Origin: Micropterix aruncella
Taxonomy: Eukaryota; Arthropoda; Insecta; Lepidoptera; Micropterigidae
Assembly: GCA_944548615.1 (NCBI GenBank)
Contig: OX155951.1
Coordinates: forward strand, 36,494,416 to 36,558,415
DNA: 64,000 bases
Direction: 5' to 3'
A model generated the notes under the pieces. That model did no database searches, was not told where the DNA came from, and saw nothing but the letters and a program-made list of their open reading frames with translations. Numbering within the stretch: position 1 is the first letter of the stretch; the number at the start of each line of letters is the position of its first letter. A program made the translations under genes and the position numbers. Below, one piece after another: positions 33,677 to 46,835 of the stretch.

Positions 33677-34890
33677 AAAACGAGTTCATTTTGCCCTTTA
33701 ACCAGGTTTCGTCCTTAAGTAAAATTATCATAGTAATTTGATTTCTTTGATACTCTATGGCTTTATCTTTGATATCTAGGATGTGGGACTTATGTCGTAA
33801 TGTAATACAGGATACATTAATATATTAGAGTAAGAGCCATTCTATCCGCACTACACGTCGTCGGTATACTGGCATGCAGTAAATAATTTTAATAACAGCT
33901 GTTGACAGCATATTACGATAAATCGCGCATAATATATTAGAATACATTAAATAACAAAAAAAAGTAAGGTATTTACACAGGCCGATAGCGATATAAACAG
34001 CATGAGGTGCATAATTATTTGTGTCGTTTTAGTGTCAATGTCTTGATTTAAGTCGACGTGGTCTACATATCCAGAAATTTAATGGCTTACTCTGTTTAAA
34101 TGTTTCCGATGTTAATGGCATTTGCAATCGTATTGGATACGTTTTGCCAACGATAATAATACAAACACTATTTCACGCTGGAATAGAATTTGCTGCAGTT
34201 GTGTGCTCTCGTGAGGTGAAGTCGTAGTTATAGTAGACAACGCCCTTAGGCGTATTGTGAATTGTGTGCAAAGCTGGTATTAACATTACATTTAACGACT
34301 AGCCCAACGAGCTTATTGCATTATATCATTCGGAATAATTTTCAAATTGCTCTGGATGAATTTGTATGGAGGCGAAAGAAAGAATCTTCGTTTACGACGT
34401 AGGCACCAAATTTCTAAACCAGAACTATCGCACTGTATCTTACGTTTGTGCTTTTGTCTTATGACTGGAGACATGTCTATTTAAGATAGTGAGGTATCTA
34501 CACGTAACTGGTAGAATCGACTTTTTTCGGTACCGCAATACATTAGTGAATAGGATTAATAATAAAAAGGAATTTTTAAAAACAAACTTTTATTAAAATG
34601 CTCTGAAAAGAAGAAAAAAAACGATTACCGTAATTAAAAAGTTTGTGTTTATGCTGTTGACAGTTGAGGAGTCCCCTCGTCGGTAGCCAACCCTGGGTGC
34701 AGTAATGGTGTCATGGTGGAACTTAGAACAAGCTATCGTAATTAAATGCTGTACAAATAGGTTCAAGTGATTAAATAGGGCTAGGAAAAGTGACCAACAC
34801 ACTTTTTTAAATCGACCACTTTTCAGTAGCGAGGTGTATTAGCTCGAGAATGCAGTGCAAAGCAACAGTTTAATGCGTTGATTCTGGATC
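33677..34890. other. Unassigned stretch
   Basis: No reading frame, structured repeat or second copy recognised. 34200-34560 is of more balanced composition and could be single-copy host DNA. Confidence 0.4.
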
Positions 34891-34899
34891 GCTAAAAAC

Positions 34900-35390
34900 C
34901 GATCTTTCTTCTTTATTCCGTAGCCGGCGATTGAGGCGGTTGTCGCTCTCGCAGCCAATACGCTGCTGTCAGTGCCGCTGGATCTCGTACTCCATTTTCG
35001 ATTTGTTTCCATTCTTGGCGATTTTTGGCTACGTCTCGAGCGTCGATAGCCGATAATCGGTGATTTTTTGAGTCATCTTCGATATTCTTTAGCCAGGTTT
35101 TCTTCGGTGCCGAACGCTGTATTCTCCATTTTGTCGGACGGTCTCGCCAAAAAAGTTTCCGTGGCAAGCGTTTATCGTTTCATCTGCAAACATGGCCGAG
35201 CCATCATAGTCGACGTTTTTGTATTTCTTTTTCGATCGGTGTTTGTTGATCGCATCTTTCTCTAATGGTCTCCTTTCGAAGTCGGTCGCGGAGTGAGTCA
35301 CTGAGAATCTGCTTTAAGCATTGCATTTGGAAAACCTCGAGTTTGCTTATGACCTTGAGTTTGATAAGAGTCTATAACATCTACGAGTCT
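34900..35390 (-). pseudogene. LINE C-terminal relic (RTE-like)
   Basis: Minus-strand translation gives QILSDSLRDRLRKETIRE near 35340-35240, and after a frameshift APKKTWLKNIEDDSKNHRLS followed by AIDARDVAKNRQEWKQIENG. The pattern W(L)..I..D.......DA.D...W matches the extreme C-terminus of RTE-like endonuclease-reverse transcriptases. The polymerase core is missing and frames change near 35130. Confidence 0.6.
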
Positions 35391-35905
35391 GTTGACACGG
35401 TTGTTAATAAACCACAAGCTCTCCAATATGCCGTCTAGTTTATCAACTGCTTTAATCTATCTCGCTTACCCTTGACGCCCTTAAACAAAAATATGGAACA
35501 TATATAACTTTATTAAGAAGTCCAACAAAATTATGCAACGGCACCCATCTCTATATAAAGAACCTCTAAAATTTAATATTAGATGCAACTATTTTAATTG
35601 GGAGCGTTACCGGATACCAGATCCGACCTGCCCTTCTAGTTCCAACGCTGGCTGTTTTCAGTAAAGTTCTGCTTTGCTATTACTAATTATTAGGTAGTAC
35701 AGTCAAACGCTGAAGGTAGCATGCGTTGTTCGACTCAACCTGTGCTTTTCGCATGGCCAGCTCTATCTGGCGTGTTCTAGGGTTAGTTCCAACAGCTATA
35801 TTTAATTTCTCGCCCGGACGGTAAAAATAAAAATATAGTCTACACTCAAGCTGAGACAAAAGCCCTCGATATGGATCGCTGAGCTTGCCCACTCTTCTTC
35901 CAATA
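35391..35905. other. Unassigned stretch upstream of a LINE
   Basis: The minus-strand frame 35683-35910 is without recognised motif and lies against the LINE that begins near 35907. Nothing else supported. Confidence 0.35.
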
Positions 35906-35906
35906 T

Positions 35907-37190
35907 ACAAACCTAAATGACTCTAAAACTAAATATATGACCTTTCAAATGAAGAAAACTTACGACAAACAAACCCTGCGCAAACTAAAAATCCACACAT
36001 GCAACACTGTCGTTGACGGCAAGAATGCGACACAGCCTTGTACGTGTACGGAGGTGGAAAGAGTAGATACAATAAAGTACCTAGGATTAACTCTGGACTA
36101 TACACTCAAGTGGGATGATCATATCAGGTGCACTGCAACAAAATTGAGAAAACTTGTACATATATTCAAGTTAATAATAAATGCCGTATCCAAAGATTTA
36201 GTACGAACGATATATTTCGCATTGGCCCATAACTTACTAGCATACGGAATCATAGCTTGGGGTGGAGCCTCGCTGCAAGCACTTGATCCTCTAATTAAAG
36301 CTCAAAAGTCGCTTTTAAGAGTAATACACAAAAAACCCTTCCGGTGTTCTTTTGAGAGCTTGTACAATGAATCTTAAGTTCTTGACATTCGTCAAATATA
36401 CGTTAAGGTAGTCCTACTCTAATACTATAATCATGAGAATTATCATCTATATTCAACATACCATAAAGGAACACGAGTAACAACAACCAGACAGCACTTT
36501 ATCCTAAAAAATAAAACAAGTTTTGCACAAAAACACTTTTCTTACATAGCCTAGCAACACCAGTGTTGCCATGTCGTATTATACAAAGGGCTACCTAGGT
36601 ATAAGTGTGCAGTTTTACTCTCAGACTGCTCGTAAATATCCCGTAATGGCGAATTATGTCGATTCCGTATGAAGAAGCGCGCTGTAATTGCCCGACGGTA
36701 TTGGCCCTAAAAGAATTTATGCTGTCCGAACAAACGAACTGCTCGTAGGTAATGAAGGCGCGAAGAAGAACGGGCAGGCGATTCGATACGTGCGAAAACG
36801 CCGCGTTCGACGGACGACGACTATTTGACGAGTTGCTGCGAGACAGGTCGTAAACGCTGCTTTACAACACTCTTCTTGAGTCCATTATTTCATACCATAC
36901 GGGATTACCACTAATGGTGACGCATATAAAAACTACATTGACAGAATTACAATGCTGCACTATATTCTCACTAAATCCTTTCAATTCGTACCTCGAGTAA
37001 TATTAAGAAAGAAGAGAAAGCTTGTTATATCTTGGGTATTATAATCTACACATTCCTACTACTATTAAAACGATGTACCCTTTCACTGATATAGCCAAAT
37101 TGAAAGTCCATGATTTTCAAACAATGTACGCATTTAAATGCTATTTTTATATAAGTTATGTAACTACCTACGATTATTTAAAAAAATAAA
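35907..37190 (+). pseudogene. LINE reverse-transcriptase C-terminal relic (jockey/CR1-like), interrupted
   Basis: LNDSKTKYMTF, then IKYLGLTLDYTLKWDDHI, LLAYGIIAWGGA, IKAQKSLLRVIHKKPF and ESLYNES up to a stop at 36375. Past it the same protein continues with VLDIRQIYVKVVLL, ENYHLYSTYHKGTR and HFILKNKTSFAQKHFSYIA. From 36556 to about 37030 unrelated GC-richer DNA intervenes. Then IPTTIKTMYPFTDIAKLKVH and DFQTMYAFKCYFY complete the C-terminus, with a short A-rich AATAAAG-like end at 37180. The FADD catalytic box is missing (5' truncation). Differs in sequence from the LINE at 9128. Confidence 0.7.
36556..37030. other. Insert within the LINE relic
   Basis: GC-richer block (GCGCGCTGTAATTGCCCGACG; ACGCCGCGTTCGACGGACG) between two parts of one LINE C-terminus. 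Identity unknown; its exact boundaries were not resolved. Confidence 0.35.
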
Positions 37191-37340
37191 GCTATGAAAT
37201 ATTTATATTATTTCATTTACTTTTCTCATGACTTTTTTCGCTTTTTAATCGATCTTTAAATTAGAGATACTCAAGAGAGAGAGAGAGATACTCAAACTGT
37301 TCATGCAAAGCACATTGTTTTCTCTCGTTTACCTTATGCC

Positions 37341-37880
37341 TTGACTTGCTGTGGCGTACCAAAAAGCCTTGCAAACCTAACGCTCAAACAAATGTGTTTA
37401 GAACAATCCGTCAACCACTGGAACAACACGCGTGGGTTGAATCATTCCAAAGCGCTTATTAAGGCTTACGAGCGTAAGACGGCCCGTGAGGCCCTATCGC
37501 TAAATAGGAACAATCTACGCATACTGGTGAGGGCGCTCACGGGGCATTGTGGCCTGAACAAACACATGTTCAACCTCAAGCTCAGAGACACAAAAATGTA
37601 CAGGTTCTGCCAAGGGGCAGAGGAAACTCCCCTGCACCTCATGTGCGAGTGTGGCCCGCTGATGCGTAAAAGATACACCCACTTGGGTGGTCACTACCTC
37701 CAACCTGAGGAGGTAAAACAATCTGGCGCAAAAAGCCTGTTGCGGTTCTTAAATGACACGAGGCTTAGCGCAGAACTATTGTAGGTGGCGAACACAATAG
37801 ATCAGCAATGGTCGCAGTGTTACAAGGCTCATAAAGACCTTAGAAAAGCCCCACTCAACAAATAAAAAAAATATATGCCT
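37341..37880 (+). pseudogene. LINE C-terminal fragment, RNase H/zinc-knuckle-like end
   Basis: An open frame (37341-37784) reads NLRILVRALTGHCGLNKHMF, YRFCQGAEETPLHLMCECGP and LMRKRYTHLGGHYLQPEEVK. The LTGH..LN.H and CR.C...ETP.HL.CEC pattern is the C-terminus of I/R1/LOA-type LINE polyproteins after the RNase H domain. A stop is followed by about 70 bp and an A-rich tail (37860-37875). The rest of the element is absent. It is unrelated to the neighbouring jockey/CR1-like relic. Confidence 0.75.
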
Positions 37881-38105
37881 TGACTTTTACCTATAGTAGT
37901 GTCTATATTATTAGGTATTTATATTCTGACAGGATTAAGAGCGGAAAATCCGCCAATTTCATACGAAATTAATATTATGTAAACTTGGAACAGGATATAT
38001 AACTGATGGATCCGAAAAACATAAATGAAAGCCAAAATAAATACCCGTTAATAGGTTTCTTTGATTATTACGAGATTATCCGTGCACGCTTTTTTTAATA
38101 TCGAA

Positions 38106-38695
38106 CTAGATGACCCGGTGAACTTCGTACCACCTAAAATTCATTTGATTGTAACTCTTCATAAGCGTTTATTGATCCTAATCAACCTTCCAAATCCAAT
38201 TCATTGAAATCTATAATATGGCCGAATCATGTACGGTTTGAGTTTCGTTTGGTGATTAAATGAAAGTCGTTTGTAATTAAAATACATTCATTGTGTTTAA
38301 TTTACTTGATGAAATATAAATGCTTTTTCGACTTTTCCGACTTTTTCGACATTTCCGACTTTTTCGACTTTTTTGACTTTTTCGATTCTTTTGACTTTTT
38401 CGAGTCTTTCGACTTTCGACTTTTCGACTTTTTGATGACGCAGCTGTCAAACAATAGCATCGCCGCGAACGCCATGTATTGAAAGTGGCCCATTTCCCAA
38501 AATGACCAATTTCGATTTTTTCGATTTTCAGTTGTTTCTTTTAATTTTTCCTATATATTTTTTTTTGTAAACCACCCCTGAATCAAGGCAAACAAAACAA
38601 AGAAAATATAATTCGAATCGGTCTAGTCATTTTCGAGATCTTGAGAGACTAACGCACGGCGATTTATTTATATATATAAGAAGATTATTATAAGA
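38106..38695 (-). mobile_element. Helitron-like non-autonomous element (minus)
   Basis: On the minus strand it starts A|TCTTATAATAATCTTC (or slightly inside), passes GCCGTGCGTTAGTCTCTCAA and ends CCGGGTCATCTAG|TT, the CTAG end typical of lepidopteran Helitron-related repeats. It contains the CGACTTTTT microsatellite. No coding capacity. Confidence 0.6.
38325..38435. repeat. CGACTTTTT imperfect microsatellite
   Basis: About ten to twelve variants of the 9-mer CGACTTTTT in tandem. The two open frames across it (F/D-rich on plus, K/S-rich on minus) are by-products. Confidence 0.85.
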
Positions 38696-39380
38696 TTTTT
38701 AGATCCTAACAGCTTAACCTTTCGAAAGCCAGCCCTTAAACCTAAAAAAGGTGCCGCATATTTTTGTTAATTTTGTTTATAAAATCTAACAATATCATTT
38801 TTTATGAATTATCTCATGTTACCTAATAATTGTTTATGTTAGTCAACCACCGCAACCACCGATTGGGGCTTTCGGCCTCCCAGGGGTTATTGCATCAATT
38901 TAGACACAGTGCCAAGAAGATACGAAGAGAAACTAATCGTTCCTTGATTTCTACATATCTATCATTTGTAATACATTATTTTTAATAATATAATAATATA
39001 AACGCCTAAAGTTCATGTAACTACAGTCATTTAATGATCTTCTATATATTGAAGAAATATCAATAAAAACGAGTCAAAATATATATTGGTTTTTAGATTT
39101 CAATTATTAAAATAACATATTCCTGTATCATTTCTTAAGTCAGTAATTTTGTGAGGCCTATTAAAGAATTAAAACGTCTTTTAAATCTCTTTAAATTTTT
39201 AGTAAAATCATCAAAAAATCTGTTGGTAAAGTCGTTTTTTAAATTGAATTTAATGCAAAACTGTACAGTATAGAGATAGTATTTGAGATTAAATAGGCTA
39301 TGTTTGATGACAAATGTTTAAATCGGTGAGAAACAGATAGCAGCCAAAGCATTTTTTGAGCAAGATTAAAGCGCTTAATA
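38696..39380. other. AT-rich stretch, nothing recognised
   Basis: No gene or repeat supported. Confidence 0.45.
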
Positions 39381-39384
39381 ATTA

Positions 39385-39572
39385 TGTATTAAAGTCTGTA
39401 TACCAAATGTATTAAAATCTGTATTGTATAGGTGTATACACTGTATAGAGTGTATCACTGTATACATTGTATATAGTCTGTACACTCTATACACTGTATA
39501 GAGTGTATTAAAGTCTGTATAGAGAGTATTAAAGTCTGTAAAAATGTAAAAATGTATTAAAGTCTGTATAGG
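39385..39572. repeat. Tandem/palindromic GTATTAAAGTCTGTATA repeats
   Basis: GTATTAAA(A/G)TCTGTAT recurs at least five times, with an interposed inverted block of CACTCTATACACTGTATAGAG-type sequence that can fold on itself. Confidence 0.75.
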
Positions 39573-39890
39573 GTGTTGAGTGTGAGAAAAATGTTTGTGC
39601 TGGTAACTCTCACTAAGTTCCAGAGTGCGTTAGGAGAACAGAAAAAAAGTCAGCAGTCTCGTGTAACAAGAAGATCGAAACAAACAAATTTTGCAATACC
39701 ACTCCTGAGATCCGCTTTTGGCCAATCCAGTTTCTCTTATCTTGCCCCCAAATTTTATAATTGCCTACCACCAAACATTAAAGACATTGAAACTTCATAT
39801 AAATTTAAAAATAGTTTTAGTGCCTACCTCTTAAATTGTACAAATGCAGATATTGAACACCTTATTAAATAATTGAATCTTTATAATAAA
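39573..39890 (+). pseudogene. LINE C-terminal fragment (jockey/CR1-like)
   Basis: The frame contains RVTRRSKQTNFAIPLLRSAF, FGQSSFSYLAPKFYNCLPPN and IKDIETSYKFKNSFSAYLL, the TR.s....P..r...G..s..Y..P..yN.LP..IK.......FK..l..yLL signature of the C-terminus of CR1/jockey-like LINEs. About 85 codons remain. It is followed by an AT-rich 3' end and then the TTAATACATA tandem array. Confidence 0.7.
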
Positions 39891-39969
39891 AACATAATAG
39901 TATGTAGTAACATCAATTGATGATTTCTAAATGTAATTTTATTTTAATTTTTGTGAATTTATTTTGTAT

Positions 39970-40075
39970 ATTATTAATACATATTAATACTTATTAATAC
40001 ATATTAATATACTTATTAATACATAATATATACTTATTAATACATATTAATACTTATTAATACATATTAATTTTT
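39970..40075. repeat. TATTAATACATATTAATACT tandem array
   Basis: Roughly five imperfect units of TATTAATACATATTAATACT. It may have grown from the 3' terminal repeat of the LINE fragment just upstream, as CR1/L2-like LINEs end in short repeats. Confidence 0.75.
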
Positions 40076-40307
40076 ACATGTACTCAATAAATGTACTCAT
40101 AATTTGAACTCAATAAATAATTCCAATTTGAAATTTGAAATAAAAAATGCATCTTTATATAAACAATATTAAAATAATGTAAGCTATGGTTAAAATAATC
40201 CTTTGTTATTATATTATTAGTAGATTTTCAGATAAGACATCGTATAAAACGTCTAAAACGATATCTATTGTGTTACTGAGAATAAAGGAGAAGATTTATC
40301 AAAGTTA

Positions 40308-40398
40308 GTAACTATGAGTGCTATCTACATGCTGCGTTTCATAGCAAAATCCTAGCTGCCAAAACGTAGTACGCACACTGAGTAATCTAATTCCCTAT
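40308..40398 (-). repeat. Dispersed repeat family E, copy 5 (minus)
   Basis: Reads ACTATGAGTGCTATCTACAT, GCGTTTCATAGCAAAATCCT and AGCTGCCAAAACGTAGTACG on plus, the inverse of copies 1-4. Confidence 0.5.
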
Positions 40399-40702
40399 AA
40401 TTTATGGTTCTATTTAACTTTAATTGCATCATTTTTATGGTACGTAGTACAAACGATAGCGTTGATGGTGTAAAACTGCAACATTTTTGTAGCCTGTGCA
40501 TTGGCCATTTTGATCGATCCGTGAATACCGACCGAACCTTTAAGTACACTGATTGTCTCACGGTATTCCAATCTCCCAATTATCTGTCTGCCGCTTTTAG
40601 TAAGAGGATATTATTCGCGTCGATAACATTATGCCCGATCACTCCCTGTATTTACATTTCGACAGCGAGCATAATACTATAATAATAATACTTTTTTTTT
40701 TC
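40399..40702. other. Unassigned stretch
   Basis: Overlapping frames on both strands (40352-40682) show no known motif. Confidence 0.4.
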
Positions 40703-40964
40703 TATACACCGTGAAATTTAAATTGCGCACAAAATTTTAAGGGGTTATTCTATGTACCTAATAAATAAATCATGTTGTTTTTTATTCCATAAAATAGAGT
40801 GCCAAAATAATCCAAAACTATTCGTGTGCCATAGTTTATTTTTAAATTTGTTTTTTTTTAAACTTGTTATTGAAAAAAAATTCAAAAAAATGTTTCTGTT
40901 ATCGATTTAATTAGTAGAATCACGTCTTAAAATGTTGCGCGCATTTTAAATTCCACGATGTATA
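40703..40964. mobile_element. MITE with 38-bp inverted repeats
   Basis: TATACACCGTGAAATTTAAA at the left end is matched by the reverse complement of the right end TTTAAATTCCACGATGTATA. Homology extends inward through GCGC-CA.AATTTTAAG. 262 bp, interior T-rich, terminal TA consistent with a Tc1/mariner-type derivative. Confidence 0.75.
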
Positions 40965-41519
40965 TATTTTTTATTTGTACACATTTCTATGTTTTTGTTC
41001 ATATACCTACATAATACTATTTATATATCTATTCTTACTGATGTATTGAAACAGTCAATAAAATATTCTGAAGAAACTAGTCTAGTTAGTAATACCAATC
41101 TTGGACTGACACATCGATTTATTACATTATATTGATTTTCTCTGATTGGTCAGAGCGTCGGTGATACATCAAGTAGTAATTTGTTTTCTGTGGCATGATC
41201 CATTTACTGGTATCACAGCGATTCCATCTGTGGAATATCTAGAATAAAATGTATGTCTATAGACAATGCCGACATTGTCGCGCATAATATTATATCCCTG
41301 CAATAATAAATAAATATGTATATATTGTGTTGATATCTACTCACTTAGTTAGTCTATATTATTGTCCCTCCCATGGTAAATTGTTTAGCTGTTTTTGGTA
41401 TTTTGTTACATTACAGGCGACACGAAAAATATATGAAATCAAAGACTATTGCTGTTGTTTGAAGTTATAAATAGGACAAAAACTAATTTACTACTTGAAT
41501 TTATGTAGAAAATTTCGAG
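40965..41519. other. AT-rich stretch, nothing recognised
   Basis: No feature supported. Confidence 0.45.
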
Positions 41520-41549
41520 ATACGTACACAATACAGACCGAACTCAGTA

Positions 41550-42065
41550 ACTGAGCAGATCACGAGTATTCTTGCCGTACGTCAAGGTGGTGACATATCA
41601 AATAGGGGGAAGTCCGCTAACGCCGAACGGCACCTAGCGTCGGACACTAATAGTATCTCGACAAGTCGCGGCGTGATCGATTTAAAGACGAGTGAAAAGG
41701 GTCCGAGGAAGCGTACGCTTTTCCTTTTCCTACGTCTTTGTATCGATCGCTTTGCGACTTCTCGAGATATTATTAGTGTCTGACGCTAGATGCCGTCCGG
41801 AGTTAGGGGACTTCCCCCTAAGTAAGATAATAGACAAATTCGATATAAAAACGATCTTCAAACCGACCCATAATATAAAGGTAATGTAAAGAATGTAATA
41901 TCACTACAAATCCTGGGTGTATTTAAAATCGAATGCAACTATGGTTAAGCCTATGTTGGACAAATGAAACGGCTCATAGCCACTCGACTGCTGAACCACA
42001 TCAAAAGTTATAAAAACGTTCAGCGAAAAAAATCGGCATTCTGCGAACACATATAAAGGGCACAG
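41550..42065 (+). pseudogene. Penelope-like GIY-YIG relic, interrupted by a MITE
   Basis: Left of the MITE the frame reads LPYVKVVTYQI. Right of it come KIIDKFDIKTIFKPTHNIK and, after a frameshift, IECNYG.AYVGQMKRLIATR followed by LLNHIKSYKNVQRKKSAF and CEHI. This is the connector and GIY-YIG endonuclease pattern of Penelope-like elements (FKP...; C.CG..YIGQT.R.I..R...H; K S A...EH). One in-frame stop and a frameshift are present. A related relic is at 48490-48810. Confidence 0.65.
41605..41818. mobile_element. Foldback MITE flanked by TA
   Basis: A 214-bp near-complete palindrome: GGGGGAAGTCC at 41605 pairs with GGACTTCCCCC ending 41818. Arms of about 95 bp meet at the central AAGCGTACGCTT. 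TA flanks both ends (41603-41604, 41819-41820), a Tc1/mariner-type target duplication. It sits inside a Penelope-like coding relic. Confidence 0.85.
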
Positions 42066-42479
42066 GAATAAAAGGGACTCATACACATTATGCAAGTTTT
42101 GAATAAATTGCAAATTAAGGTACAGATCCTTTATACCGGCCAGAAAAATCCAAATATGTTTTTATATGTGCATAATGAGATATTTTATAGTTGGGCCATG
42201 TTGAGAAATTCCAGAATTAATTATAATATTTTTCCAAAGGCAACTAGAAAATTAAAAAATCTTATTTGCTCTTGAAATAATAATATAAAATTTTCTGAAA
42301 CTATTTAGAGTTACTTCATTAATAAAGTGTTTTATTAATAATGGATTAATATAGCGATCAGCACGATGATTCTAGTTTTTGATACACCAAACGAGTCGTC
42401 TAAAATTTAGCATTCGAATGGCATTTTTAAGTTGAAAATGCCAATTATATCGATGAGCCCCTTTTATTGATGTACCTAC
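42066..42479. other. Unassigned stretch
   Basis: Follows the GIY-YIG relic but does not continue recognisably into the REAIEI tail. No feature supported. Confidence 0.4.
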
Positions 42480-42590
42480 CCGTCATATTGGATAGCGGAA
42501 CTAACCACAGGGTGAAGTTTGAAAATCCATTGTGCTATCTACAGAATAATTTTATTTCCCCTCATGATCCATTGAAATAACAGTAACCCT
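42480..42590 (-). repeat. Penelope-associated repeat block
   Basis: On the minus strand GATAGCACAATGG, TTTTCAAACTTCACCCTGTG and GGTTAGTTCCGCTATCCAAT match the block at about 27211-27262 that precedes a Penelope 3' end. A weaker version lies at 58305-58375. Confidence 0.5.
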
Positions 42591-43370
42591 GACCAGAGGG
42601 ACATGTCACAATGATTAAATAAAGTCTACAGACCTCTTTCAACCTTTATATTTAGATTTTGAGAAAATAAAGTCTTTAAAGGGATATTGTACATAATCAC
42701 CTTGACATACATTGGTCATATTTCCAAATGTTCTAAGATTTTAACGAAGGTCAAATAGCGAATGTCCCACATTCGATACTTAAACATAGCAATGTCACTG
42801 CAGAATTATTTAAAATCTATACAATTCAACTCAAGCACCACCGAGTTGTTCCGCGCCGCAACATCACGGGCCCAAGTGGCCATAATGACCGCCGTCCTCC
42901 GATAGGAGATAGCACTTTAAGAAGAAGAGATTCAATTAGCCTAACTGGCAGATTCACATCTGTGGCCAATGCCGGAGAAAAACAATATTGTGTTTTCTGA
43001 TTTAAATGAGAATCGAAGAGGAGATTTTCATCTCATTAAACAATAACTATATATAGAAATAATCTACCAACTTATAGTATAATAATATCGTGCTTCATGG
43101 GATGAATTCGTGTTCGTGGCTAAACCGCAGTATTACCACTGATGGTTTATTCATAGGCGCGAAAATCAGCATGACGGCGTTTGTCGACGTCCCACGTGTC
43201 GTGTCGCATGGCTTGTTTGACAAACGTCCCAACTAGCGGCAGAGCGGGCGTCAATGTGTTAACTCGGACCCACGAGGGCGGATTGTCACCGACACAAATT
43301 GACACCATTGTTTGCCTGACACGTCTAAAGTTGGATTTATATGTTTGGAATAGCAGAGGAATTAAACCAT
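42591..43370. other. Unassigned; GC-richer at 43160-43330
   Basis: 43160-43330 is GC-balanced (GTTTGTCGACGTCCCACGTG) without recognisable coding. The remainder is AT-rich. Confidence 0.4.
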
Positions 43371-43946
43371 ATATGAATCGCTAAATGCAGAAAGGGCACT
43401 TTTTGACTTTTTGTTGAAAATGACTTTTTGTTGGATTGATGATCTATGCACCTAAATACATACTCTGAGTGAAAACGGCACGTATTCGATTGCAGCTCTT
43501 CGTATATTTTATGGGGAGGACTTCGATTTTTCGATTGCTGCAGAGGGGGCACATTTTGGCCATATGTTATAAAACCAATATTTTACAACAAACGGCATGG
43601 CAACCCATAGAAATACTCGTGTTTCATATCAATCTGCTTGATTTTAGAAATACATGTGTTTGAATTAAAATAATGGTTTTATTATTAGTGTAATCAATAT
43701 TATTAGCTACATCAACACTTTCTTTTTTTTTTATTTTGAAAGGGCACATTTTAAAATTATTATTATTTTTAAACTGATTATAATTTTGTTGTGTATATTT
43801 TTATTAGTCAATAAGATAAATAAATGAGATACATGATTTTTTTCAGCATTGTAGGATTTAAGGTACCAGATATAATCAGTTGTTTGGCTCTCCTGTAAAG
43901 TTTAAGAAAGTCAAAAAGTGCCCTTTCTGCATTTAGCGATTCATAT
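43371..43946. mobile_element. TIR element of 576 bp
   Basis: ATATGAATCGCTAAATGCAG continuing AAAGGGCACTTTTTGACTTT at the left end is repeated inverted at the right end (43907-43946), a TIR of about 39 bp. The interior is AT-rich with further GGGCACATTTT motifs and no transposase. Confidence 0.75.
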
Positions 43947-43956
43947 GTTATGAAAA

Positions 43957-45295
<1,339 letters not shown>

Positions 45296-45299
45296 TTCA

Positions 45300-45960
45300 A
45301 CAAATTTGGTGGCGAACGGTTTCGTGCAGCTTGGGCCACAAGATTCTCTTTGTTCTCGGATCGGCTCAACTCACGATTCAGCTCCTATTCAAAAGACTCC
45401 TCGTGTGGAAAGCTACCTCGAGTAAGACTGGTGGACCGGTTTCTCCCGGCGGGATTGCATCCCGGCGCCACTGGACGGTTTGCGTACCGTTCGGCGAAGC
45501 CAATCGGTTGTGCATTCTGACTAATTGCTGAAGGAGTCTGGAGACTATGGAAATATACTGTTTCCTAGACAGCGGAGGCGGATGAGGACCTGTTGTCATG
45601 CCACTCTTGAAATGACCTTGGGCCACTCGATGCCGTGTGGCACTACAGGCAAAAAACGTCCAGGTCTGCGATAAATTCTAATTGAATTACCGCTGCAATA
45701 TAACAGGTAGAAGCCGCGTAAACGACTTCGGACCCGTAACCAATCGGGAGGACGGAGGTATCCTGAAGATTAATTCTAGACGGAGATATCCTACCAAAAA
45801 TGGTAGTTAGGGTGCGAGGCTGCCCGCTGGTTACCTTCCCGGTGCCTCGCTGTAAGGCGTCGGAGTCTAACGGGTTGCTGGTGAGCTAGACAGAAGATTG
45901 TCTTGTCTCCAAGTCTTCTACGCTCATCCCACGGCTAAATGAATGATTACATATCGTTAT
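45300..45960 (+). repeat. GC-rich dispersed repeat family A, copy 3
   Basis: Shares GGACGGTTTGCGTACCG, GAAGCCAATCG, GGAGTCTGGAGAC, ATACTGTTTCCTA, CCACTCTTGAAATGACC and CCGTAACCAATCGGGAG with the other copies, but is more diverged and lacks the terminal GTGACGGGCTCGC block. Confidence 0.6.
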
Positions 45961-46835
45961 ACCAATCAATTGATAGTTTTTTTGATTACTGATAAAATGA
46001 ATAAGTTGCGAGTGTGCACGCGTGCGCACGCCATCCATCTCTTGCAGGTAGACCAGCCAGATGCAGTAAAATGTTTTATGCCTTCCTAAGCGCCATGGGA
46101 TGATTGTTTAAATGAGGTGCAAATAAATTTACGGGTTAATTGACGTCTCGATGCGCCCGCGCGGTTGATAGCCTTTGTGCTTCGGCATAACACGGAGTCG
46201 GAGCGTTTTGCTAGCAAAACGATGTGATAGCGGGATACTGGGCTTCGCGTCGATCAGCTGGAAATGAGCCGGATAAGGAGGTACAGCCATTCTATACTCT
46301 TTCCAGGTGACCAATGTGTCGTGTCATTTGTGTCGAATTAATCGCGGTAATCAATCTGGGAATCAATCGCGTTTTCGGATTGGTCGGAATCATTTTGATA
46401 ATGCAGGTCGCACATTAACACCGCCTCGACGATCGTTTTCATTGTCGTAGATTAAAAGCTCGTTGGTTGATTCTTACCTTTATTTATTTATTTTATTTAT
46501 TTTATTTTATTAACTAAATGTATACAGCATATTCTTTATATAAAAAAAAACATTTTATAAATTAACATCAATAATAGCCATTAATACATTTTAAATTAGC
46601 AAAAAATATAAAGTACCTATTTAAAAGATAATAATTTTATAACCTTCTTTTTAAGAAAAAAGGAAAAAGAAGCATTTCTAAATATAAATGTATAAGTACA
46701 ATAGGATGGGAATGGAAATAGAAGGGAGGGATTGTTATAACTCATACATACGTATACTATTGACATATATATACATGTAGACATACATACACACATAAAT
46801 ATATTGTATATAATAAAGTAATAAGTAAATTTAAA
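45961..46835. other. Unassigned; TTTAT microsatellite at 46478-46510
   Basis: 46010-46460 is GC-balanced with no recognised gene. A TTATTTATTTTA-type tract follows, then AT-rich sequence. Confidence 0.4.

Noticed and set aside
38291..38493. F/D-rich and K/S-rich frames on opposite strands
   Set aside because: Both come from the CGACTTTTT microsatellite.
39970..40075. Possible CRISPR-like array
   Set aside because: Units are contiguous imperfect 20-mers without spacers; it is a simple tandem repeat in a eukaryotic genome.
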